From NCBI RefSeq assembly GCF_022664435.1, contig NZ_JAKREU010000001.1:806001-870000 (forward strand): a DNA stretch of 64,000 nucleotides, given 5' to 3'. The notes under the pieces were generated by a model, which saw nothing but the letters and a program-made list of their open reading frames with translations, was not told the DNA's origin and made no database searches. The position numbers and the translations under genes are program-made. The stretch comes from Sphingomonas panni. GTDB lineage: Bacteria; Pseudomonadota; Alphaproteobacteria; Sphingomonadales; Sphingomonadaceae. This document shows, piece by piece, positions 49,725-60,660 of the stretch. Positions within the stretch are counted from its first letter, which is position 1. Every line of letters starts with the position of its first letter.

Positions 49725-50654
49725 TCACAGCTTTTGCGTCAGCTCCGGGACCACCTGAAACAAATCGCCCACCAGCCCGACATCGGCGACCTGGAAGATC
49801 GGCGCATCCTCGTCCTTGTTGATCGCGACGATGACCTTCGAGTCCTTCATGCCGGCCAGATGCTGGATCGCGCCCGAAATGCCGACCGCGATATAAACTT
49901 CGGGGGCGACGATCTTGCCGGTCTGGCCGACCTGATAGTCGTTCGGGGCATAGCCGGCATCGACCGCCGCGCGCGAGGCACCGACGGCGGCGTTCAGCTT
50001 GTCGGCGAGCGGATCGATCAGCGCGTGGAACTGCTCTTCCGACCCGAGCGCCCGACCGCCGGAGACGATGATCTTGGCGCTGGTCAGCTCGGGCCGCTCC
50101 GACGTCGCGATCTCGGCACCGACGAAGCTCGACACGCCCTTGTCCCCGGTCGAGGCAACGGCTTCGACCGCAGCCGAACCGCCGGTCGCTTCCGCCTTGT
50201 CGAACGCGGTACCACGCACCGTCAGTACCAGCTTGGGATCGCTGGTCTTGACCGTGGCGATCGCATTGCCGGCATAGATCGGGCGAGTGAAGCTGTCCGG
50301 TCCTTCGACCGACAGGATTTCGCTGATCTGCATGACATCGAGCAGCGCGGCGACACGCGGCGCGACGTTCTTGCCGGTCGTGGTGGCCGGCGCGACGAAC
50401 GCGTCGTGGCTGCCCATCAGTTCGACGACCAGCGGCGCGACGTTCTCGGCCAGATTATGGGCATAGGCGGCATCGTCGGCGACCAGCACCTTGGCGACGC
50501 CGGCGATCTGCGACGCGGCCTGTGCCACGCCATCGACGCTCTGTCCCGCGACCAGCAGTTCGACCTCGCCCAGCTTCGCAGCGGCGGTGACGGCGGCATA
50601 GGTCGCGTCCTTGACCGACTGCCCGTCATGTTCGACCCAAACCAGCGTCTTCAT
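49725..50654 (-). CDS. etfA: Electron transfer flavoprotein, alpha subunit
   Basis: EtfA with EtfB carries electrons from acyl-CoA and other dehydrogenases to the quinone pool. The 309-residue product has the FAD-binding C-terminal signature ([54 protein letters not shown]). Its start overlaps the etfB stop by four bases. The length is normal. No dehydrogenase partner gene is adjacent. Confidence 0.97.
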   Translation of the reverse strand: MKTLVWVEHDGQSVKDATYAAVTAAAKLGEVELLVAGQSVDGVAQAASQIAGVAKVLVADDAAYAHNLAENVAPLVVELMGSHDAFVAPATTTGKNVAPRVAALLDVMQISEILSVEGPDSFTRPIYAGNAIATVKTSDPKLVLTVRGTAFDKAEATGGSAAVEAVASTGDKGVSSFVGAEIATSERPELTSAKIIVSGGRALGSEEQFHALIDPLADKLNAAVGASRAAVDAGYAPNDYQVGQTGKIVAPEVYIAVGISGAIQHLAGMKDSKVIVAINKDEDAPIFQVADVGLVGDLFQVVPELTQKL

Positions 50655-51400
50655 GCGACCACTCCCAGCGTCTTGAGCTTGCCGACCAGTTCGTCGACAT
50701 CGGCGACCTTCACGCCTGCCTGGCGCTTGGCCGGTTCCTCGACCTTTACCGTCGTCAGGCGCGGGGTGACGTCCACGCCCAGATCGGCGGCGGTCTTGGC
50801 CGCCAGCGGCTTCGACTTCGCCTTCATGATATTGGGCAGCGAGGCGTAGCGCGGCTCGTTGAGGCGCAGGTCGGTGGTGACGATCGCCGGCAGCGTCAGC
50901 GCGACCGTTTCCAGCCCGCCATCGACCTCGCGGGTGACGTTCACCTTGTCGCCGGCGACCTCGACCTTGCTGGCGAAGGTGCCCTGCGGATAGCCGGTCA
51001 GCGCGGCGAGCATCTGGCCGGTCTGGTTGTTGTCGTCGTCAATCGCCTGTTTGCCAAGGATCACCAGCTGCGGCGCTTCCTCGTCGATCACCGCCTTCAG
51101 CAGCTTGGCGACGCCCAGCGGCTCGACCTTGGTCTCGCTGGTAATCAGGATCGCGCGGTCGGCACCCATGGCAAGGGCAGTGCGCAGCGTGTCCTGCGAC
51201 TTCTGTTCGCCGATCGACACGACGACGATCTCGGTCGCCACGCCCTTTTCCTTCAGGCGGATCGCTTCCTCGACGGCGATCTCGTCGAACGGGTTCATGC
51301 TCATCTTGACGTTGGCCAGGTCGACACCCGACCCGTCCGCCTTCACGCGGGGCTTCACATTGTAATCAAGCACACGCTTGACCGGCACCAGCACCTTCAT
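50651..51400 (-). CDS. etfB: Electron transfer flavoprotein, beta subunit
   Basis: The 249-residue product has [44 protein letters not shown], and [20 protein letters not shown] with the AMP/FAD-associated region. The late [12 protein letters not shown] and [20 protein letters not shown] signatures are typical. ATG at 51400 has GGGAG upstream; another start two codons earlier is possible. It heads the etfBA operon. Confidence 0.97.
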   Translation of the reverse strand: MKVLVPVKRVLDYNVKPRVKADGSGVDLANVKMSMNPFDEIAVEEAIRLKEKGVATEIVVVSIGEQKSQDTLRTALAMGADRAILITSETKVEPLGVAKLLKAVIDEEAPQLVILGKQAIDDDNNQTGQMLAALTGYPQGTFASKVEVAGDKVNVTREVDGGLETVALTLPAIVTTDLRLNEPRYASLPNIMKAKSKPLAAKTAADLGVDVTPRLTTVKVEEPAKRQAGVKVADVDELVGKLKTLGVVA

Positions 51401-51546
51401 GGGCACTCCCTCTCAAAACGTTTTGCGCGGTGGCATCGCGGGTTTCTGTGGCGGTTCTGCGTGGGTTTCGCAAGTCCGGTACGGAAAGGCCGGGACGCCG
51501 TAGCGGCAGGCGGCGACCCTAGACCGAATCGCCTTGTCACCCCAAC

Positions 51547-51584
51547 GAAAAAGGGTCCGGACGTTTCCGCCCGGACCCCTTTAT
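51547..51584 (-). terminator. Terminator of sucC
   Basis: On the minus strand GGGTCCGG and CCGGACCC form a stem around GCGGAAACGT and are followed by TTTTT. It lies about 20 bases past the sucC stop and may also protect etfB from read-through. Confidence 0.85.
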
Positions 51585-51604
51585 CCGTCGCAGGCAAAGG
51601 GCGA

Positions 51605-52804
<1,200 letters not shown>

Positions 52805-53102
52805 GGATTCGCCTTCCGCCTCTCGGGTGGGTGCCTGATAGTTGGCAAAGTTGCCGCGCTAAAGCACATGCGGGGCAGCAAATCCAGCCCGAAAGCGCAT
52901 TAATGCGATTGCGTCGCAAATGCTTTTGTAGGTCGGGCTGTCCTCATGTGTGAGTGGCCGGCAAGGGGGACAGGCGCAACAACCGATTGATCCGCAAGCC
53001 ATCGATCATGCGCCAGGCCATGCAGGTCGCTGCACAACCGCGTTTCGCACCGGGCGCAGCCGGTAAGGCCGCCACGGACGATGACGGCGGTAAGGCGTCG
53101 CA
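52805..53102. other. Divergent regulatory gap between sucC and crtZ
   Basis: This 298-base gap separates divergent genes and should hold promoters for both. A short inverted GCATTAATGC lies near 52898. A GTG-started frame at 52954 overlaps crtZ and looks non-coding. I saw no riboswitch, tRNA or terminator here. Confidence 0.5.
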
Positions 53103-53657
53103 ATGTCAGGGCCGAGCCGCTATATCGCTGCGATGCACTGGGCCATCGGCATTCTGATCTTCCTCGCCACCGTGATCTTCATGGAAGGCTTCGCCTATGT
53201 CGCGCATCGCTGGCTGATGCACGGGCCGGGCTGGTTCCTGCATGCCAGCCATCATCGCCCGCGCCACGGCAATTGGGAGTGGAACGACCTGTACGCCGCG
53301 ATCTTCGCGGTGCCGTCGATCGTGCTGCTGCTGGGCGGGGTGCAATGGGGCTGGTGGCCGGGCACGATCTGGATCGGCGCGGGGATCGCGGCCTATGGCG
53401 CGATCTATTTCGGATTCCACGATATCATCGTCCATCGCCGGCTGAACCACCGCTACCTGCCCAAATCCAGCTATATGAAGCGGATCATCTCCGCCCACCG
53501 GCTGCACCATGCGGTCGAGAGCAAGCATGGCACGGTCAGCTTCGGGTTCCTGTGGGCGCCCAGGCCCGAGGATCTGAAGGCCGAACTCAAGCGGCGCGGC
53601 AATGCCGGCGTGCGCGCGGCGACCGCGAAGACCCGCGACCCCGTGCAGCACCCGTGA
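53103..53657 (+). CDS. crtZ: Beta-carotene hydroxylase (CrtZ-like)
   Basis: CrtZ hydroxylates the rings of beta-carotene to give zeaxanthin. The 184-residue membrane protein has the histidine clusters of the fatty acid hydroxylase family: AHRWLMHG, HASHHRPRHG, GFHDIIVHRRLNHRY and HRLHHAV. It has four hydrophobic segments. Starts at 53103 and 53133 are possible; the second (MHWAIGILIF) fits better with known CrtZ N termini. Its stop overlaps the following gene. No other carotenoid genes are in the window. Confidence 0.9.
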   Translation: MSGPSRYIAAMHWAIGILIFLATVIFMEGFAYVAHRWLMHGPGWFLHASHHRPRHGNWEWNDLYAAIFAVPSIVLLLGGVQWGWWPGTIWIGAGIAAYGAIYFGFHDIIVHRRLNHRYLPKSSYMKRIISAHRLHHAVESKHGTVSFGFLWAPRPEDLKAELKRRGNAGVRAATAKTRDPVQHP

Positions 53658-54040
53658 CCGCCGGCGGGTGGCAGGCGAGGGCGCTGTCGTGGCTGCTCGC
53701 GATCTTCGCGACGCTGGCGATGGTCGGTGCGGTGGCGACCATGTCGACCAATGGCGGCGGATCGTCGCGTTCGGGAACCGAAGTTGGCACCGACGCCGCC
53801 GAACGGGTCGATCCGCGCACTGGCGCACCGCTGCCGCCGCCCGCGCCCTTCACCACCGGCGCGCCGCGCGTTGAGACGGCAGAGAGCATCGCCACCGCGA
53901 AGCAGGCCGCCGCCACGCGCAGCGTCGCCGACTGGCTGGCGGTGCTGACCTATGCCGTGCTGGCGCTGGTCGCGGTGCTTGCGGTCGGCGTGCTGGCGCT
54001 GTTCCGCATCGCCCAGGCGCTGCACGAGCGGCGCGACTGA
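53654..54040 (+). CDS. Small membrane protein, unknown
   Basis: The 128-residue product starts with GTG at 53654, overlapping the crtZ stop by four bases (GTGA). It has two hydrophobic segments (residues about 9-30 and 95-118) around a Pro/Thr/Ser-rich middle with no cysteines. The overlap implies coupling with crtZ and the transporter gene 4 bases downstream. I do not recognise the family. Confidence 0.75.
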   Translation: MTAGGWQARALSWLLAIFATLAMVGAVATMSTNGGGSSRSGTEVGTDAAERVDPRTGAPLPPPAPFTTGAPRVETAESIATAKQAAATRSVADWLAVLTYAVLALVAVLAVGVLALFRIAQALHERRD

Positions 54041-54044
54041 CGCG

Positions 54045-54791
54045 GTGATCGTCGACCCGTATTTCTATGCGCTGGCGGTGCCGGCGGTGATGATGCTGGG
54101 CCTGGCCAAGGGCGGCTTTTCGGGCATGGGCGCGCTGTCGCTGCCGATGTTGGCACTGGCGGTCGATCCGGTGCGCGCGGCGGCGATCCTGTTGCCGATC
54201 CTGATCGTGCAGGACGTGGTCGGCATCTGGGCGTTCCGACGGACGATCGACTGGCGGGTGATCGCATGGATGCTGCCGGGCGCGGGGATCGGCATTGCGC
54301 TTGCCTATGGCTTTGCGAGCGCGGTGCAACCTTCGGCGGTGCTGGCTGCGGTCGGGGGCATTTCCATCGCGTTCGGGCTGTGGCGGCTATGGACCGAACG
54401 CCACGGATTGCCCGACGCGCGGCCGTCGCCGGGCTGGGTCGGTACGATGTTCGGCGTGGCGTCGGGCTTTACCAGCCAGATCGCCCATGCCGGGCAGCCG
54501 CCGTTCCAGCTCTGGGTATTGCCGCGCCAACTTCCGCGCGACATGCTGGTCGGGACGACGGCGCTGTTCTTCGGCGCGGTCAACTGGCTGAAAGTGCCGG
54601 CCTATCTGGCGCTGGGGCAGTTCACGCCGGCGAACCTCGCCACGTCCGCCGCCTTATTGCCGGTGGCGATCGCCTCCACCGTTGCCGGCGTGTGGCTGGT
54701 GCGACGGGTGTCGGCGCAGCGATTCTATACCGCGATCTATGTGCTGATGATCGCGGTGGGGGTAAAGCTGGTGTGGGACGGGGTGGTCTGA
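54045..54791 (+). CDS. TauE/SafE-family anion transporter
   Basis: The 248-residue product has about eight membrane segments with GLAKGGFSGMGALSLPMLAL near the N terminus and GFTSQIAHAGQPPFQLWVLP in the middle. These are signatures of the sulfite/organosulfonate exporter family. GTG at 54045 is chosen because it lies four bases after the preceding stop and fits the family N terminus. Substrate unknown; an exporter role is from family knowledge. Confidence 0.88.
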   Translation: MIVDPYFYALAVPAVMMLGLAKGGFSGMGALSLPMLALAVDPVRAAAILLPILIVQDVVGIWAFRRTIDWRVIAWMLPGAGIGIALAYGFASAVQPSAVLAAVGGISIAFGLWRLWTERHGLPDARPSPGWVGTMFGVASGFTSQIAHAGQPPFQLWVLPRQLPRDMLVGTTALFFGAVNWLKVPAYLALGQFTPANLATSAALLPVAIASTVAGVWLVRRVSAQRFYTAIYVLMIAVGVKLVWDGVV

Positions 54792-54795
54792 GCGT

Positions 54796-55287
54796 TCAGG
54801 CGGGCAGGGCGGAAACCGGTCGCCAGCGCGCGACGCCGACGAGCAGCCGCGCCATCACCGCCGCCCCCGCCGCAATGCCGATCGCAGTGGCGAGCGACGC
54901 CTGTGCCGGAACGATCGCGCCCCAGGCGCCACAGGCAAAGCGGACGGCGAACACGCCGAGATAGAGGATCAGCGGCAAGGGCGACCCCGGCTGGCGGAGG
55001 CGTCCGCCCGGCAAGCGCTGCCCGCGCGGGTCGGGCAGCAGCACGCCGCTCGCGCCACCCAGCGCAGCGCCGATGAACCAGGCTCCCAGCGCGGAGGCTG
55101 TTCCGACCTGATGGGCAAAGGCGCTGACGCCGGTCACGCTCCACAGGAAGAAGGCGATCGACGGTAGCAGCGCCACCACGACCGGCACTTCGCGCGTGCG
55201 CAAGCGCCGCACGCCGAGGAAGATGAGCCCCGCCAGCAGGGCATAGACCCATATCGGTGCCCCGCTTGCGATCTGACCGGGATGCAT
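54796..55287 (-). CDS. Membrane protein, DUF6622-like
   Basis: The 163-residue product has about five hydrophobic segments (PIWVYALLAGLIFLGVRRL, VVALLPSIAFFLWSVTG, LGAWFIGAALGGASG, and others). It begins MHPGQIASGAP, as in DUF6622 proteins. ATG at 55287 removes a non-membrane extension. It is convergent with the TauE/SafE gene, with four bases between. Function unknown. Confidence 0.75.
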   Translation of the reverse strand: MHPGQIASGAPIWVYALLAGLIFLGVRRLRTREVPVVVALLPSIAFFLWSVTGVSAFAHQVGTASALGAWFIGAALGGASGVLLPDPRGQRLPGGRLRQPGSPLPLILYLGVFAVRFACGAWGAIVPAQASLATAIGIAAGAAVMARLLVGVARWRPVSALPA

Positions 55288-55496
55288 GATGGTGTTCCTT
55301 CCCCCAAAGGATAATGCCGTCACGCTATGGCATAGTCCAAGCAGGGACAAGACGCCTTCGACGATCCGCGATCGCCGCTCGCTGCGCTGCAAGATGACTG
55401 TCCCGCGCGGACGTGACAGGATCGGCCGATGCCCCTGCCGACACGGGCGGACGACTCGTCCGGCGGCAGCGGTCACGCGGACGGGAGAGAGGATCG

Positions 55497-56000
55497 ATGT
55501 CGCGACTGGTCAGGCAATTGTCGGCCTATGCCGAATATCATCGCAACGGGCATAATGTCGCGACGCATATGGTCGGCATTCCGCTGATCCTGTTCGGCAT
55601 CGGCGTGTTGCTGTCGCGACCGGCGATATCGCTGGGCGAGGGGCTGGCCGTCACGCCGATGATGATCGTCGCGGTCGTGGCAGGCATCCTGTATCTGCGG
55701 ATCGATGTCGGGTTCGGTGCGGTGCTGGCGGCGTTTCTCGCGCTTGTCGCATGGGCCGGAAACGCGGTTGCCCTGTGGTCGACGGGCGCGTGGTTGGCCA
55801 TCGGGTTGGGCAGTTTCGTGGTCGGCTGGACGCTGCAGTTCGTCGGCCATTATTTCGAAGGCCGCAAACCGGCGTTCGTCGACGACCTGTCGAGCCTGTT
55901 CGTCGGGCCGCTGTTCGTGGTGGCCGAGCTGGCGTTCCTGCTGGGGCTGCGGCAACCGGTGCGGCGGGCGATCGAGGGGGCGCAGAGCGCCGCGCGCTGA
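55497..56000 (+). CDS. Mpo1/DUF962-like membrane protein
   Basis: The 167-residue product begins MSRLVRQLSAYAEYHRNGHN and continues with a His and several membrane segments (VATHMVGIPLILFGIGVLLS, GSFVVGWTLQFVGHYFEGRK). The YAEYHRN...HxxGIP...QFVGHYFEGRKPA pattern matches Mpo1-like (DUF962/YGL010w) proteins; yeast Mpo1 is an Fe-dependent dioxygenase in fatty-acid alpha-oxidation. GAGAGGA precedes the ATG. The bacterial role is unproven. Confidence 0.85.
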   Translation: MSRLVRQLSAYAEYHRNGHNVATHMVGIPLILFGIGVLLSRPAISLGEGLAVTPMMIVAVVAGILYLRIDVGFGAVLAAFLALVAWAGNAVALWSTGAWLAIGLGSFVVGWTLQFVGHYFEGRKPAFVDDLSSLFVGPLFVVAELAFLLGLRQPVRRAIEGAQSAAR

Positions 56001-56030
56001 GGGGTAAGGGGGTCGAGCCTCTATCGAACC

Positions 56031-56115
56031 GGACGTCGTCCCAGCGAAGGCCGGAATCTTCCGATGGTAGCGCGGGGCAGAAGCCGCTCGCGGTCCCAGC
56101 CTTCGCGGGGCGACG
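56031..56115. repeat. Palindromic repeat, CCAGCGAAGGC arm type
   Basis: Arms at 56031-56062 and 56091-56115 (GGACGTCGTCCCAGCGAAGG and its partial complement) belong to the same family as the ileS and 11800 elements. The central region is about 30 bases. Confidence 0.75.
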
Positions 56116-56179
56116 GGTCTAGATCGAATCCGGCACCGCGCAACGGCGGTCCTGCTTCCTCTCGGCCGGGGAAGAAGTA

Positions 56180-56214
56180 GAAGCGGGACCCCGGGTCAGG
56201 CCCGGGGTGACGTG
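56180..56214. repeat. ACCCCGGGTCAGGCCCGGGGT hairpin
   Basis: AGCGGGACCCCGGGTCAGGC followed by CCGGGGTGACG forms a compact hairpin just after the prs stop. A near copy is at 60164-60195. It may also act as the prs terminator. Confidence 0.75.
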
Positions 56215-56230
56215 GGCCGGTTCGTTCGGC

Positions 56231-57166
56231 TCAGTCGAACAGGCTCGACACCGATGCCTCTTCGGCGATGCGGCGGATCGCTTCGGCCAGCAGCGGGGCG
56301 ATGGTCAGGTGGCGGATCTTGGTCCCCTGCGCGATCACGTCGTGGTTGCCGATCGAGTCGGTGATGACCAGTTCCTCGAGCGCCGATGCCTCGACCCGCG
56401 CCACCGCGCCGCCCGACAGGACGCCGTGGGTGCAATAGGCGACGACGCCGACCGCGCCGGCCTGTTTCAGCGCCGCGGCGGCGTTGCACAACGTGCCGGC
56501 CGAATCGACGATATCGTCGATCAGGACGCAGAAGCGGCCCTCGACATCGCCGATGATGTTCATCACTTCGGATTCGCCGGCGCGCTCGCGACGCTTGTCG
56601 ACGATGGCGAGCGGGGCGTTGTGGAGGCGCTTGGCAAGGCTGCGAGCGCGGACCACGCCGCCGACGTCGGGCGACACGACCATCAGATTATGTTCGCCGA
56701 AGCGCGTCTTGATATCCTCCGACATGACCGGCGCGCCGTAGAGATTGTCGGTCGGGATATCGAAGAAGCCCTGGATCTGCCCGGCGTGGAGATCGACGCA
56801 CAGCACGCGGTCGGCGCCGGCTTCGGTGATGATGTTGGCGACCAGCTTGGCCGAGATCGGGGTGCGCGGGCCGGGTTTGCGGTCCTGCCGGGCATAGCCG
56901 AAATAGGGGATGACGGCGGTGATGCGACGCGCCGACGCACGCTTCAGCGCGTCGATCATGATCAGCATTTCCATCAGATTGTCGTTGACCGGATAGCTGG
57001 TCGACTGGACGACGAACACGTCCTCGCCGCGCACATTCTCCAGCACCTCGACGAAGATTTCCTCGTCGGCGAAGCGCCGCACGCTGGCCTTGGTCAGCGG
57101 GATTTCCAGATAGTCCGCGATCGCGGTCGACAGGGGAAGGTTGGAATTGCCCGCCAGCAGCTTCAT
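56231..57166 (-). CDS. prs: Ribose-phosphate pyrophosphokinase
   Basis: Prs makes PRPP from ribose 5-phosphate and ATP for nucleotide, histidine and cofactor synthesis. The 311-residue product has ANSNLPL-type start ([20 protein letters not shown]), [11 protein letters not shown], the [12 protein letters not shown] region, the flexible catalytic loop [10 protein letters not shown], and the PRPP motif [16 protein letters not shown] at 57166 was chosen; a start six codons earlier is possible. It is transcribed divergently from the YcxB-like gene. Confidence 0.97.
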   Translation of the reverse strand: MKLLAGNSNLPLSTAIADYLEIPLTKASVRRFADEEIFVEVLENVRGEDVFVVQSTSYPVNDNLMEMLIMIDALKRASARRITAVIPYFGYARQDRKPGPRTPISAKLVANIITEAGADRVLCVDLHAGQIQGFFDIPTDNLYGAPVMSEDIKTRFGEHNLMVVSPDVGGVVRARSLAKRLHNAPLAIVDKRRERAGESEVMNIIGDVEGRFCVLIDDIVDSAGTLCNAAAALKQAGAVGVVAYCTHGVLSGGAVARVEASALEELVITDSIGNHDVIAQGTKIRHLTIAPLLAEAIRRIAEEASVSSLFD

Positions 57167-57256
57167 GGGTGCGCCCGTATCCATGATGGAAAGAATGGGA
57201 GCGCCATAGAGCGCGCGGACGAATTGTGAAACCCATGTGACGCGAAGGGATGAACG

Positions 57257-57784
57257 ATGGTCGAAGTGACGTTCACGCCGACGGCCGAGGATTATGTCGC
57301 GGTCCAGCGGACGATGTTCGCCCGGTCGCTGCGGTCGCGCAAGTTTGCCGGGCGGGCGGCGCTGTCGCTTGGCATCATGATAGCGGGAATATTCCTGCTG
57401 ATAGTGTCGACCGGAGATCGGCCGCTGACGGCGTTGCTGATCGCTCTGGGAGGGGCGGCTGGCGGCGGCGGCGGGCTGGCGGCGTGCATCGGGATCAATT
57501 ATCTGTTGTTGCCCCGCCGCGCCCGCCGGCTGTTCGCGCAGCAACGGACGCTGCACCACGAACACCGCACGGCGTTTGACGCGACCGGGTTCCGGCAACG
57601 GAGCGTGCGGGCCGACAGTGCGCTGCCGTGGAGCGAACTGCTCGGCTGGCATCTCGGGCGTGACGTGCTGCTGCTCTATAGCAACGACCTGCTCGCCTAT
57701 TTCCTGCCGGTGCGGGCCTTTGCACCGGGGGAACTGGCGCAGGTCGAGGCGATCCTGACGGACGCGGGCCTGCCGCGGCGCTGA
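57257..57784 (+). CDS. YcxB-like membrane protein
   Basis: The 175-residue product has two adjacent hydrophobic segments ([38 protein letters not shown]) and a soluble C-terminal domain. In that domain [40 protein letters not shown] and [19 protein letters not shown] fit the YcxB-like pattern. ATG at 57257 has AGGGA upstream. Function unknown. Confidence 0.82.
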   Translation: MVEVTFTPTAEDYVAVQRTMFARSLRSRKFAGRAALSLGIMIAGIFLLIVSTGDRPLTALLIALGGAAGGGGGLAACIGINYLLLPRRARRLFAQQRTLHHEHRTAFDATGFRQRSVRADSALPWSELLGWHLGRDVLLLYSNDLLAYFLPVRAFAPGELAQVEAILTDAGLPRR

Positions 57785-57824
57785 CGCGGTTGCCGCCGCC
57801 CCGCGCGCTCCCTAAACGACGCCC

Positions 57825-59144
57825 ATGACCGTCACCCGCTTCGCTCCCAGCCCGACCGGCTTTCTCCATATCGGTAATTTGCGCACCGCGCTCCACAACT
57901 GGATGTTCGCGAAGAAGGCAGGCGGGCGGTTCCTGCTCAGGATCGACGATACCGATGCGCAGCGCAGCGAGGAGCGGTTCGTCGAGGCGATCCGCCGCGA
58001 CCTCGCGTGGCTGGGGCTGACCCCGGATGGTGAGGAGCGGCAGTCGGCGCGGTTCGACCGCTATGAGGCGGTGTTCGCCGAGATGGTGGCGAACGGACGC
58101 ATCTATCCGGCCTATGAAACGCCCGAGGAGCTGGACCTGCGGCGCAAGATCCTTGCCGGGCGGGGGCTGCCGCCGGTTTATGATCGCGCGGCGCTCAAGC
58201 TGACCGAGGACGACCGGGCGCGGCTGGAAGCGGAGGGTCGGCGGCCGCACTGGCGCTTCCGGCTGGAGGCGGAACCGATCGAGTGGGACGATATGGTGCG
58301 CGGACCGCAGAAGTTCGACGGCGCGCTGCTGTCCGACCCGGTGGTACGGCGCGCCGACGGGTCGTGGCTGTACCTGCTGCCCTCGGTGATCGACGATGCC
58401 GATATGGGGGTGACCCATGTCGTGCGCGGCGAGGACCATGTGTCCAATACCGCGACGCAGATGCAGATGTTTGCCGCGATGGGCGCGACCCCGCCGGCCT
58501 TTGCGCATGAGGCGCTGCTGGTCGGCAACGAGGGCAAGCTGTCGAAGCGGCTGGGGTCGCTGGGCGTCGAGCATATTCGGGAGCAAGGGATCGAGCCGGA
58601 AGCGGTCGTCGCGCTGCTGGCGCGGCTGGGGACCAGCGATCCGGTCGAGGCGGTGGTCGATCCGGCGCCGCTGGTCGCGGCGTTCGATTTCGGCCGGTTC
58701 GGGCGGGCGCCGGCGCGCTTCGACGAAGGGGAGCTGGCGCAGGTCAATGCGCGGATCGTCCACCAGTTGCCGTTCGACCGGGTGGCGGACGCGCTGCCCG
58801 AGGGGATGGACGCGGCGGCATGGGATGCGGTGCGCGGCAATCTGGAGCGGGTGGCGGACGCCGCCGACTGGTGGCGGGTGGTGACCGGGCCGGTCGATAC
58901 GCTGCCGGTGGCGGAGGAGGACCGCGCGTTCCTCGACCGGGCGGCGGAGATCGCGGCGGGGCTGGCATGGGCCGATCCCTGGGCCGAACTGACGGGCGCG
59001 CTGAAGGCGGAGACGGGGCGCAAGGGCAAGGCGCTGTTCCTGCCGCTGCGCCGCGCGCTGACGGGCATGGATCACGGGCCGGACATGGCCGCGCTGCTGC
59101 CGCTGATCGGGCGCGAACGGGCGGTCGCGCGGCTGAAGGGCTGA
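57825..59144 (+). CDS. gltX: Glutamate--tRNA ligase
   Basis: This class I synthetase charges tRNA-Glu and in many alphaproteobacteria also mischarges tRNA-Gln. The 439-residue product has FAPSPTGFLHIGNLRTALHN at the start (HIGH as HIGN), LLRIDDTD, VVRGEDHVSNTATQ, and KMSKS as GKLSKRLGS. It is shorter than the roughly 470-residue E. coli enzyme, like the second GltX form seen in this class. Whether a second copy exists lies outside the window. Confidence 0.95.
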   Translation: MTVTRFAPSPTGFLHIGNLRTALHNWMFAKKAGGRFLLRIDDTDAQRSEERFVEAIRRDLAWLGLTPDGEERQSARFDRYEAVFAEMVANGRIYPAYETPEELDLRRKILAGRGLPPVYDRAALKLTEDDRARLEAEGRRPHWRFRLEAEPIEWDDMVRGPQKFDGALLSDPVVRRADGSWLYLLPSVIDDADMGVTHVVRGEDHVSNTATQMQMFAAMGATPPAFAHEALLVGNEGKLSKRLGSLGVEHIREQGIEPEAVVALLARLGTSDPVEAVVDPAPLVAAFDFGRFGRAPARFDEGELAQVNARIVHQLPFDRVADALPEGMDAAAWDAVRGNLERVADAADWWRVVTGPVDTLPVAEEDRAFLDRAAEIAAGLAWADPWAELTGALKAETGRKGKALFLPLRRALTGMDHGPDMAALLPLIGRERAVARLKG

Positions 59145-59177
59145 GGGGCTGTCTGGAAACGTGCTGAAGCACGTTTC

Positions 59178-59259
59178 GCGGTGCCGGCCCGCTCCCCCAC
59201 CCGGCCACCCATCGAGAGTAGCCTGTGGGTGGCCGGGTGGGGGAGCGGGCCGGCACCGC
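59178..59259. repeat. Perfect 34-base-pair palindrome
   Basis: The left arm (59178-59211) and right arm (59226-59259) are exactly complementary over 34 bases around a 14-base loop. The arm reads GCGGTGCCGGCCCGCTCCCC and on to CCACCCA. It lies 33 bases past the gltX stop. A copy with an insertion is at 20953-21073. The 248-base gap to the TonB-like gene holds no gene. Confidence 0.9.
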
Positions 59260-59392
59260 CTTCAAACGCGCGCTATCGCGAGTTTGCAAACGGACTCTGA
59301 CGCGCACGTCAGCTTTACACCGGTCCCGATAGGGTATCTCATCGCATCAGCCGACTGGACGGCGGGAGATACGAATCGAGAAGGACGGTGGC

Positions 59393-60067
59393 ATGGCATA
59401 TCAGGGACAACGTGGCCTGAACCCGGTGGGCTTGGGTGTTGCGATTGCGATCAATGGCGGCCTGCTGGCCGTGGCGGTCCTGACGGCGACGACGGTGGTT
59501 ACGCGGATCGATCCGTGGAAGCCGATCGAAGCGGTCAACGTCCCCATCGAACCGCCGCCCCCGCCGATCGACATCCCGAAGCCGGTCGAAAAGGCGCTGC
59601 CCGATCCCGCGCCGGTCCCGCCAATCTATGCCCCGCCCGCGCCGGTTCCGGTGCAGGGGCCGACCATGACCGCGACGACCATCATCCCGACCGCGTTGCC
59701 GCCGCTCGACCCGGTCATGACCGCGCCCGGCGGTACGGGAACCGGCAGCCCGGTGACGGTGGCCAGCCCGCTGCCGGTGCTGGTCAGCGCCAGCGTCGAC
59801 CCGCGCTACCGCGCCGATTTCCAGCCCGACTATCCCGCGTTCGAACGCAACCAGGCGCGCGACGGCGTGGTCGTCGTGCGGGTGCTGGTCGGTACCAACG
59901 GCCGGGTGAGCGCGGTCGAGCCGGTCAGCGCGACGAGCGATGCGTTCTTCGATGCGACGAAGCGGCGCGCGCTGTCGAAATGGCGCTTCCGTCCCGCGAC
60001 CCGCGACGGGGTGGCGGTCGAGAGCTGGCGCGAGATGACCGTGCGGTTCACGATGGAGGATCGCTGA
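59393..60067 (+). CDS. Energy transducer TonB family protein
   Basis: The 224-residue product has an N-terminal membrane anchor (residues about 14-36), a Pro-rich periplasmic stretch (PPPPPIDIPKPVEKALPDPA and PVPPIYAPPAPVPVQGP), and a C-terminal TonB domain (RADFQPDYPAFERNQARDGV, VVVRVLVGTNGRVSAVEPV, KWRFRPATRDGVAVESWREM). It should couple ExbBD energy to outer-membrane receptors. exbBD are not adjacent. ATG at 59393 has GGACGG upstream. Confidence 0.9.
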   Translation: MAYQGQRGLNPVGLGVAIAINGGLLAVAVLTATTVVTRIDPWKPIEAVNVPIEPPPPPIDIPKPVEKALPDPAPVPPIYAPPAPVPVQGPTMTATTIIPTALPPLDPVMTAPGGTGTGSPVTVASPLPVLVSASVDPRYRADFQPDYPAFERNQARDGVVVVRVLVGTNGRVSAVEPVSATSDAFFDATKRRALSKWRFRPATRDGVAVESWREMTVRFTMEDR

Positions 60068-60163
60068 GGCGGATGGCCCGTACGCCTTTGGGGTACGGGT
60101 CCGGCATCGGACGGGAGCGGGCCGCGATCGAGCAGCGGCCCGCCCCGGACGACCGTCGACAGG

Positions 60164-60195
60164 AAGCGGGACCCCGGATCAAGTCCGGGGTGACG
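60164..60195. repeat. ACCCCGGATCAAGTCCGGGGT hairpin
   Basis: AAGCGGGACCCCGGATCAAG followed by TCCGGGGTGACG is a near copy of the hairpin at 56180-56214, here between the TonB-like gene and the small membrane protein gene. Confidence 0.75.
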
Positions 60196-60307
60196 ATGCA
60201 GTGGTTCGAGGCGTCGATCTTGGGGATATGTCCCGCGCGCTACCGTCGGGGAAGGTCCGGTTTCGAGGGGCTGGCGGTTGATCCTTGCGCCGCCTATCTT
60301 GGTTGCC

Positions 60308-60655
60308 GTGAAGATTCGCCATCTATTCTCACCGGTTCATGCCATTCGCGATTTCGCGGCCTTTGCCCGCGCGCGCGAGAAGCATGAATGGTGGTTCCTG
60401 CTCGCGTCGATCTGCGTCGTGCTGGTGATCGGGTGGGCGTTCGTCCACGATTCCTATTTCGAGCGGGCGTACAAGCCGAACATCATCTATGTCGAAAGCT
60501 GGCCCGAAAACCGCACCGACGAAGAGATCATCGTCCAGCAGCAGATCGACCTCGCCAAGCAGCGCAAGGAGGAGGCCGAGTTCGAACGCGAGCGCGCCGC
60601 GCGCCAGGCCGAATGGAAGAAGATCGACGACAAGCTGAAAAGCTGGGGCATCTGA
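60308..60655 (+). CDS. Small membrane protein with coiled coil
   Basis: The 115-residue product starts with GTG at 60308 (KIRHLFSPVHAIRDFAAFAR). It has one membrane segment (WWFLLASICVVLVIGWAFV), a conserved-looking WPENRTDEEI, and a charged helical tail (QQQIDLAKQRKEEAEFERER) likely to form a coiled coil. TTG at 60278 would add ten residues. It lies 5 bases before ribD. Function unknown; homologues beside ribD in sphingomonads seem likely, but I cannot check. Confidence 0.75.
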   Translation: MKIRHLFSPVHAIRDFAAFARAREKHEWWFLLASICVVLVIGWAFVHDSYFERAYKPNIIYVESWPENRTDEEIIVQQQIDLAKQRKEEAEFERERAARQAEWKKIDDKLKSWGI

Positions 60656-60660
60656 CCCGC

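Noticed and set aside
52954-53157. A 67-codon GTG-started frame before crtZ
   Set aside because: It overlaps crtZ by 55 bases and the sequence is rich in Arg/Asp without domain features; not supported.
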